A stretch of DNA of 5,667 nt, from positions 1 through 5,667 of the forward strand of contig CALVAU010000127.1 in assembly GCA_944325615.1 (NCBI GenBank), given 5' to 3'. This document shows, in pieces, positions 1 to 3,088 of the stretch; position 1 is the first letter of the stretch, and each line of letters opens with the position of its first letter. The DNA comes from Candidatus Gastranaerophilales bacterium. Lineage in GTDB: Bacteria > Cyanobacteriota > Vampirovibrionia > Gastranaerophilales > Gastranaerophilaceae. The notes beneath the pieces were generated by a model. It saw nothing but the letters and a program-made list of their open reading frames with translations, ran no database searches and was not told the DNA's origin. The translations under genes and the position numbers were made by a program.

Positions 1-69
1 ACCCACGGTACGCTCGTCACGTACGACGGTTTTCAAGACCGCTCCGATAAACCGCTCTGGCACTCCTCC
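1..69 (-). tRNA. tRNA-Ser (anticodon UGA), 3' part missing at window edge
   Basis: Read on the minus strand, the sequence begins at 69 with the acceptor strand GGAGGAG, followed by U8, G9 and a D arm. The anticodon stem is GCGGU/ACCGU and the 7-base loop is CUUGAAA, placing anticodon UGA at 35-33. This anticodon reads UCN serine codons. The long variable arm typical of class II tRNAs is plain: GUACG, a loop of about 7 bases, then CGUAC. The T stem 5' strand GUGGG follows, and the window ends at the first T-loop base. The rest of the T arm, the acceptor 3' strand and any encoded CCA lie outside. Nothing looks broken; the gene is only cut by the edge. Confidence 0.95.
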
Positions 70-95
70 AAAAAGTATTTATCAGATGTAATTTT

Positions 96-123
96 ATTTT
101 AACAAGTCAAAATCTTTTGTCAA
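96..123 (-). promoter_or_regulatory. Promoter of tRNA-Ser
   Basis: On the minus strand a perfect -35 box TTGACA (123-118) is followed after 16 bp by TAAAAT (101-96), one mismatch from the -10 consensus. The predicted start lies near 89, giving a leader of about 20 nt before the tRNA 5' end at 69. It lies just downstream of the minus-strand terminator at 140-171, so the tRNA is probably transcribed from its own promoter and not by read-through. Confidence 0.7.
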
Positions 124-139
124 TAACAAAATTTTAAAT

Positions 140-171
140 AAAAAAAAGCTATGTACTTGAGGTGCATAGCT
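140..171 (-). terminator. Intrinsic terminator on the minus strand without an obvious gene
   Basis: Arms 171-162 and 156-147 form a hairpin on the minus strand: seven perfect pairs (AGCUAUG/CAUAGCU), one C-A mismatch, two more pairs and a 5-nt loop. It is followed directly by a run of eight T (147-140, counting the last stem base). The plus strand has no T run after the hairpin, so it works in the minus direction. No minus-strand gene lies just upstream, because the neighbour at 370-804 is on the plus strand. It may end a small RNA or stop antisense transcription before it reaches the tRNA promoter. Confidence 0.7.
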
Positions 172-211
172 GTTGATTAGGGATATGTGTATCTTAGTCT
201 CTAAGGAGTAT
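140..211 (-). ncRNA. Candidate small RNA of about 72 nt
   Basis: Upstream of the orphan terminator the minus strand has an extended -10 element, TGC followed by TATATT (226-218), with only a weak -35 match. Initiation near 211 would give an RNA of about 72 nt. It would start with a C/U-rich stretch including CUCCUU (208-203), partly in a small hairpin CUUAG-AGA-CUAAG (205-193), then a single-stranded linker and the terminator hairpin. CUCCUU is complementary to Shine-Dalgarno sequences, as seen in some antisense regulatory RNAs. No RNA family is recognised. The call rests on the terminator needing a transcript; the promoter half is weak. Confidence 0.25.
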
Positions 212-268
212 GGTTTTAATATAGCAAACGACCTCATAAATTAAATCATTCATTTTTATGATGTTTGG

Positions 269-328
269 TTGACAAACTATGTAAAATAATGTAAATTTTT
301 TACTATGCAGGTAGCATAAAAATATATT
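269..328 (+). promoter_or_regulatory. Candidate promoter region of the 144-aa gene
   Basis: Two overlapping options are visible. The first has a perfect TTGACA (269-274), a 17-bp spacer and a weak TAAATT (292-297), starting near 304. The second has TTTACT (299-304), an 18-bp spacer and TATATT (323-328), starting near 335. The spacer of the second contains a small inverted repeat TATGC-AGGTA-GCATA (304-318) that could be a protein site. The sequence alone does not decide between them. Apart from these elements and the minus-strand signals, the gene-free stretch 70-369 shows nothing else I can support. Confidence 0.4.
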
Positions 329-369
329 CTTTGTGTTTACATGTCATGAAAATACAGGTGAGGTGTGCT

Positions 370-804
370 ATGCAAGTTTCTTTTAATACATATAAACCCT
401 ATACTCAGAATTACAAACATAATATAAACAACAATCAAAAACAAAATAAAAATATACAATTTACATCAGGCTACGGAGCTGAAGAATGGGATACTATAGA
501 CAATCCTGATCTTCCATCACATACAAATGCCGAAAGATGGCGAAACATTGCCGAAGGCATTAAAATGATGACTATTGATCAATACAAGTATGCACACGGC
601 ATTTATCCTAAACAACCAAAACCTCTTTTCACCAAAGAAGAAATTGAAAAGTACCAAAAAGCATTCTATGAAGATGTAGAGCCTATGGATATGGATGAAA
701 ACTTATGCGGGCTGACAGATGAAGAATGTGGAGAATGGCCGCCAAAAGATTTGTACGTTCCAAAGCGTGAAGTGCCTTATGAACCTCTTGATGATATTGA
801 ATAA
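370..804 (+). CDS. Hypothetical protein, 144 aa, acidic C-terminal half
   Basis: I do not recognise a known domain. ATG at 370 is chosen because AGGTGA (356-361), a long match to the anti-Shine-Dalgarno sequence, lies 8 nt upstream. The frame stays open back to a TTG at 331, and an ATG at 346 is also in frame, but neither has a ribosome binding site. Residues 1-30 are rich in Asn, Gln, Lys and Tyr and look disordered, ending in an F-T-S-G motif at 31-34. Residues 50-100 may be helical (ERWRNIAEGIKMM; TKEEIEKYQKAF). Residues 101-144 are strongly acidic and Pro-rich, with two cysteines six residues apart (C113, C120). No signal peptide or membrane segment is seen. It is cytosolic by default, or exported by a route not visible here. 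It is followed 75 nt later by ffh, which has its own promoter, so a shared operon is not required. Coding is likely from the good start and the sensible composition; the function is unknown. Confidence 0.75.
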   Translation: MQVSFNTYKPYTQNYKHNINNNQKQNKNIQFTSGYGAEEWDTIDNPDLPSHTNAERWRNIAEGIKMMTIDQYKYAHGIYPKQPKPLFTKEEIEKYQKAFYEDVEPMDMDENLCGLTDEECGEWPPKDLYVPKREVPYEPLDDIE

Positions 805-835
805 TTTATAATTCATACTTAGCTGTAATCTTTTA

Positions 836-844
836 TGCTATAAT
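836..844 (+). promoter_or_regulatory. Extended -10 promoter of ffh
   Basis: A perfect extended -10 element is present: TG at 836-837, one base, then TATAAT at 839-844. The -35 region near 816-821 is a poor match, as is common for extended -10 promoters. The predicted start is near 851, giving a leader of about 29 nt that carries the ffh ribosome binding site AAGGGA (868-873). Confidence 0.65.
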
Positions 845-879
845 TGTATTAATAATAATATTTATAAAAGGGATAAGAA

Positions 880-2304
880 ATGTTTGACAGTCTAAGTGAT
901 AAATTACAGAGCATAATCAGCAAAACAAGAGATAAAGAATTAACGCAAGAAAATATGCACGAAGCTTTGCGTGAAATCCGCAGAGCGTTGTTGGAAGCAG
1001 ACGTAAATTTGCGTGTAGTTAAAGCTTTTATTTCAAAAATCAAAGATAAAGCTGAAGGCGAAAATATCACAGAAGGCGTTGATGCCTCTCAACAATTGGT
1101 AAAAATAGTTCATGACGAATTGATTGAACTTTTAGGAAAAGAGCAAAAACCTCTGGAGTTAAAGAATTCACCTTCTTTAATCATGATGCTTGGTCTGCAA
1201 GGTTCAGGTAAAACTACTTCAAGTGCTAAACTGGCTGTCAAGTTAAAAAAAGAAGGCAAAAATCCGCTTTTGGTTGCCTGTGACGTCTATCGTCCAGCTG
1301 CAATCACTCAATTACAGACTTTAGGAAAAGAGATTGAAACAGAAGTATTCACAATCCCTGACTCAAAAGATGTTCAAGACATTGTATCAAAAGCAATTGA
1401 ACATGCAAAAAGTAACGGATTTAATGTGCTGATTCTTGATACAGCAGGAAGATTACAAATCGATACTGACATGATGGCAGAGCTGCTTTTAATCGACAGA
1501 ATTTTCCATCCTGACGAAAAATTACTTGTAATCGATGCTATGACAGGACAAGAAGCTGTGAACGTTGCAGAAAACTTTGATGCACAACTTGGACTTTCAG
1601 GACTTGTGCTAACAAAACTCGACGGTGACAGCAGAGGCGGATCAGCATTGAGCGTATCCTATTGCACAGGAAAACCAATTAAACTGACAGGTACAGGAGA
1701 AAAATTACACGCATTAGAGGATTTTTATCCTGAGCGTATGGCAACGAGAATTTTAGGTATGGGTGATATCGTATCACTTGTAGAAAGAGCCCAAGAAGTA
1801 TTCGACGAAAAACAGGCACAAGAACTCGAAGCCAAAATGGCAAAATCAGAATTTTCGTACAATGACTTTTTGAACTTGCAAAAACAAATGAAAATGTTTG
1901 GCTCTATGGGAAATCTTCTCGGTATGATACCGGGACTTAACATCGGAAAAGATGACAGAGACAAAATTTCTCATGAGGGCGAAAAACAATTCAAAAGAAT
2001 GGAAGTATTTATCCAAAGTATGACTCCTGCAGAACGCAACAAACCTGATTTAATTGATACAAGCAGAAAAAAACGTATTGCAAAAGGCGCAGGAATGGAT
2101 TTGGCAGAAGTAAATACCTATATCAAGCAATTTGAGCAAATGCGCATGATGATGAAAGGTATGTACGATTTGAAGAGTATGTTCGGAAAAATGGGATCTG
2201 GAATGCCTAATCCGTCAGGAATGCCAAACATGCCCGGACTAAATCCAAAAATGGGCAAACACGCAGTAAACAAAGCTCTAAAAATGATGCGCAGATTCAA
2301 ATAG
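880..2304 (+). CDS. ffh: Signal recognition particle protein Ffh (SRP54 GTPase)
   Basis: Ffh binds the signal sequences of nascent membrane and secreted proteins together with SRP RNA, and docks on the receptor FtsY in a GTP-dependent way to deliver ribosomes to the membrane. The 474-aa length is usual for the family. The N domain (about 1-90) contains the ALLEADVN motif at 37-44. The G domain follows with G1 GLQGSGKT (105-112), the DVYRPAA insertion-box motif (135-141), G3 DTAGR (187-191), G4 TKLDGD (245-250) and GTGEK (271-275). The Met-rich M domain runs from about 305 to 437 and includes the SRP RNA-binding helix SRKKRIAKGAG (395-405). That helix has Ala where many homologues have GSG, a position known to vary (GCG in E. 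coli). The C-terminal tail (438-474) is Gly/Pro/Met-rich and ends in a basic patch. ATG at 880 has AAGGGA 6 nt upstream. The 3' end overlaps the convergent 59-codon gene by 8 nt. No SRP RNA gene was found in the window. Confidence 0.98.
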   Translation: MFDSLSDKLQSIISKTRDKELTQENMHEALREIRRALLEADVNLRVVKAFISKIKDKAEGENITEGVDASQQLVKIVHDELIELLGKEQKPLELKNSPSLIMMLGLQGSGKTTSSAKLAVKLKKEGKNPLLVACDVYRPAAITQLQTLGKEIETEVFTIPDSKDVQDIVSKAIEHAKSNGFNVLILDTAGRLQIDTDMMAELLLIDRIFHPDEKLLVIDAMTGQEAVNVAENFDAQLGLSGLVLTKLDGDSRGGSALSVSYCTGKPIKLTGTGEKLHALEDFYPERMATRILGMGDIVSLVERAQEVFDEKQAQELEAKMAKSEFSYNDFLNLQKQMKMFGSMGNLLGMIPGLNIGKDDRDKISHEGEKQFKRMEVFIQSMTPAERNKPDLIDTSRKKRIAKGAGMDLAEVNTYIKQFEQMRMMMKGMYDLKSMFGKMGSGMPNPSGMPNMPGLNPKMGKHAVNKALKMMRRFK

Positions 2305-2476
2305 ACAAATATTTTTTCAACAATTTTGCTTTGTTATTTATACGTTTAGACAACACGTAAATATTGATAAATTCCGTCGACAGAATTTCATCGTTTTTGC
2401 AGAAATTTTGTATAAAAAAACTGTCAATAATAATTCTGTTCAAAAGTTTTTCTATTTTTGAATATTTATCCTGCAT
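2297..2476 (-). CDS. Small protein of unknown function (59 aa), divergent from the HTH genes
   Basis: The minus strand carries an open frame from ATG at 2476 to TGA at 2297. It has a Shine-Dalgarno sequence AAAGGGG (2490-2484) 7 nt before the ATG and a near-consensus promoter further upstream (2544-2515). The protein begins MQDKYSKIEKLLNRI and ends KAKLLKKYLSI. It is rich in Lys, Ile, Leu and Asn, has a single Cys at residue 26, and probably forms two or three amphipathic helices. No clear membrane segment or signal peptide is seen (the run IIIDSFFIQNF is too short and is broken by charge), and I recognise no family. Its stop codon lies inside the 3' end of ffh, so the two genes converge with an 8-nt overlap. 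The operator-like repeat at 2497-2514 lies in its leader and start site, so it is the likely target of one or both adjacent HTH proteins. Toxin, antitoxin, co-regulator or other small effector all remain possible. It is easily missed because of its length. Confidence 0.6.
   Translation of the reverse strand: MQDKYSKIEKLLNRIIIDSFFIQNFCKNDEILSTEFINIYVLSKRINNKAKLLKKYLSI
2366..2398 (+). terminator. Weak candidate terminator downstream of ffh
   Basis: GATAAATTC (2366-2374) can pair with GAATTT and ATC (2383-2392, one bulged C) around an 8-nt loop, and TTTTT follows at 2394-2398. The stem is AT-rich and imperfect, and it lies inside the convergent 59-codon gene, so it may be only coincidence. No better ffh terminator is visible between 2305 and 2470. 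Confidence 0.2.
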
Positions 2477-2496
2477 AATAAAACCCCTTTTCTATA

Positions 2497-2514
2497 AGTT
2501 CCGTTTGCGGAACT
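2497..2514. promoter_or_regulatory. Operator-like perfect inverted repeat between divergent genes
   Basis: AGTTCCG (2497-2503) and CGGAACT (2508-2514) are exact inverted copies separated by TTTG. These are GC-containing arms in an otherwise very AT-rich region. Neither strand has a T run after it, so it is not an intrinsic terminator. It covers the predicted start site of the minus-strand promoter (near 2508) and abuts its -10 box. Its centre is about 41 bp upstream of the predicted start of the first HTH gene. Small XRE-family dimers typically bind such short palindromes. A leader hairpin in the minus-strand mRNA is the alternative. Confidence 0.6.
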
Positions 2515-2544
2515 ACTATAACATAGAAAATGCTAAAATGTAAA
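2515..2544 (-). promoter_or_regulatory. Promoter of the 59-codon gene
   Basis: On the minus strand TTTACA (2544-2539, five of six consensus bases) is followed after 18 bp by TATAGT (2520-2515, five of six). A TG one base before the -10 box makes it an extended -10 element. Initiation near 2508 falls within the inverted repeat, so a bound repressor would block it. The -35 box overlaps the -10 region and start of the opposing HTH promoter, so the two promoters probably compete for polymerase. Confidence 0.6.
2531..2539 (+). promoter_or_regulatory. Extended -10 promoter of the HTH operon, predicting a leaderless mRNA
   Basis: TGC followed by TAAAAT (2534-2539) forms an extended -10 element. No good -35 box lies at the right distance (2511-2516). 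Initiation 7 nt after the -10 box falls at 2546-2547, on the A of the first HTH gene's ATG. Weak -35 contact would suit activation by a protein bound at the repeat 2497-2514. Confidence 0.45.
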
Positions 2545-2546
2545 GA

Positions 2547-2768
2547 ATGAATTCAGATAAAAAAATAGGAAAATTAATTAAAGAATTAAGAAGCAAACAA
2601 AACATCACTTTAGAAAAACTTGCATTTGAAAGCGATTTTTCAAAAGGGGGCTTAAGTGAGATTGAAAGAGGATTACGACAAATAAAGATTTCAAGTCTTG
2701 AAAAAATATGCAAAACTTTAAATATCAAATTAAGCGAATTTTTCAAATTATATGAAGATTTAACATAA
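2547..2768 (+). CDS. Small XRE-family helix-turn-helix regulator (73 aa), first of pair
   Basis: This is a stand-alone Cro/cI-type DNA-binding domain with nothing attached. Helix 1 is IGKLIKELRSKQN (7-19), helix 2 TLEKLAFESD (21-30), and the recognition helix region is SKGGLSEIERG (32-42), matching the family pattern Sx3(I/L)SxIERG. Helices 4 and 5 follow at SSLEKICKTLNI (49-60) and KLSEFFKLYE (61-70). It probably binds DNA as a dimer and controls its own region through the repeat at 2497-2514. No Shine-Dalgarno sequence precedes the ATG, and the predicted promoter starts transcription at or one base before it, so translation may be leaderless. It is about 39 percent identical by eye to the next gene, which starts 19 nt after its stop. 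The DNA is very AT-rich compared with ffh and pcrA. Confidence 0.9.
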   Translation: MNSDKKIGKLIKELRSKQNITLEKLAFESDFSKGGLSEIERGLRQIKISSLEKICKTLNIKLSEFFKLYEDLT

Positions 2769-2787
2769 AAATATAAATGGAACAATT

Positions 2788-3012
2788 ATGGATATCAACA
2801 AACTTGTAGCAAACCGCATACATGAACTGAGAAAAGAAAAATCTCTTACTACAGAAAAATTAGCTTGGACAGCAGAATTATCCAAAAGTTGTGTTGCTTA
2901 TGCAGAAAAAGGCTTAAAAGATGCAAAAATTTCAACAATAAACGCCATTTGCAATGCATTAGATATTACTTTAGCCGAATTTTTTAGTGTTTTTGATAAA
3001 AAAATAGAATAA
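2788..3012 (+). CDS. Small XRE-family helix-turn-helix regulator (74 aa), second of pair
   Basis: A second single-domain Cro/cI-type protein that aligns without gaps to the preceding one over about 67 residues, sharing about 26. Shared positions include the ELR of helix 1, EKLA in helix 2, the KIS turn, and the IC..L.I.L.EFF C-terminal helices. The recognition helix is different: SKSCVAYAEKG (32-42) against SKGGLSEIERG, so it departs from the usual SxIERG pattern. It could therefore read a different site or act as a heterodimer partner. It starts 19 nt after the first gene with only a weak GGA (2779-2781) before the ATG, so co-transcription is likely. The strong hairpin at 3021-3057 ends the unit. 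The origin looks like a tandem duplication followed by divergence. Confidence 0.9.
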   Translation: MDINKLVANRIHELRKEKSLTTEKLAWTAELSKSCVAYAEKGLKDAKISTINAICNALDITLAEFFSVFDKKIE

Positions 3013-3020
3013 TTAATTAT

Positions 3021-3057
3021 AAAAATATGGTGCATATAAATATGCACCATATTTTTT
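3021..3057. terminator. Bidirectional intrinsic terminator between the HTH operon and pcrA
   Basis: A perfect 16-bp inverted repeat (3021-3036 and 3041-3056) with a TAAA loop has a GC-containing core GGTGCA/TGCACC, flanked by an A tract on the left and a T tract on the right. Read on either strand it gives a hairpin followed by T residues. It lies 8 nt after the second HTH stop codon and 32 nt after the pcrA stop codon, so it suits both convergent transcripts. Confidence 0.9.
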
Positions 3058-3088
3058 GCTCTTTATAAATCTGATTAAAAAGATTTGA

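Noticed and set aside
192..254. 19-codon frame on the minus strand (MNDLIYEVVCYIKTILLRD) that could be a small hydrophobic toxin
   Set aside because: No ribosome binding site, charged residues spread through it, and a length easily reached by chance in AT-rich DNA.
70..880. SRP (4.5S) RNA gene, sometimes found near ffh
   Set aside because: The conserved GGAAGCAG-type apical region of SRP RNA was not seen on either strand of the intergenic regions.
849..1070. 73-codon open frame on the minus strand over the start of ffh
   Set aside because: Antisense shadow of the conserved N domain of Ffh; no independent support.
2516..2785. 89-codon open frame on the minus strand opposite the first HTH gene
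   Set aside because: It lies directly antisense to a clear XRE gene, has no ribosome binding site, and its composition (Phe, Leu, Ser-rich) is that expected of the complement of an AT-rich gene.
147..3051. Shared 8-mer GGTGCATA in the two terminator hairpins (162-168 region and 3029-3036), suggesting a repeat family
   Set aside because: At 161-168 the sequence reads GGTGCATA and at 3029-3036 the same, but the flanking bases differ and two copies of an 8-mer in 5.7 kb are weak evidence of common origin.
2297..3057. Inserted mobile element with terminal repeats between ffh and pcrA
   Set aside because: No transposase, integrase, target-site duplication or terminal inverted repeats were found; only AT-rich composition and phage-like regulators hint at transfer.
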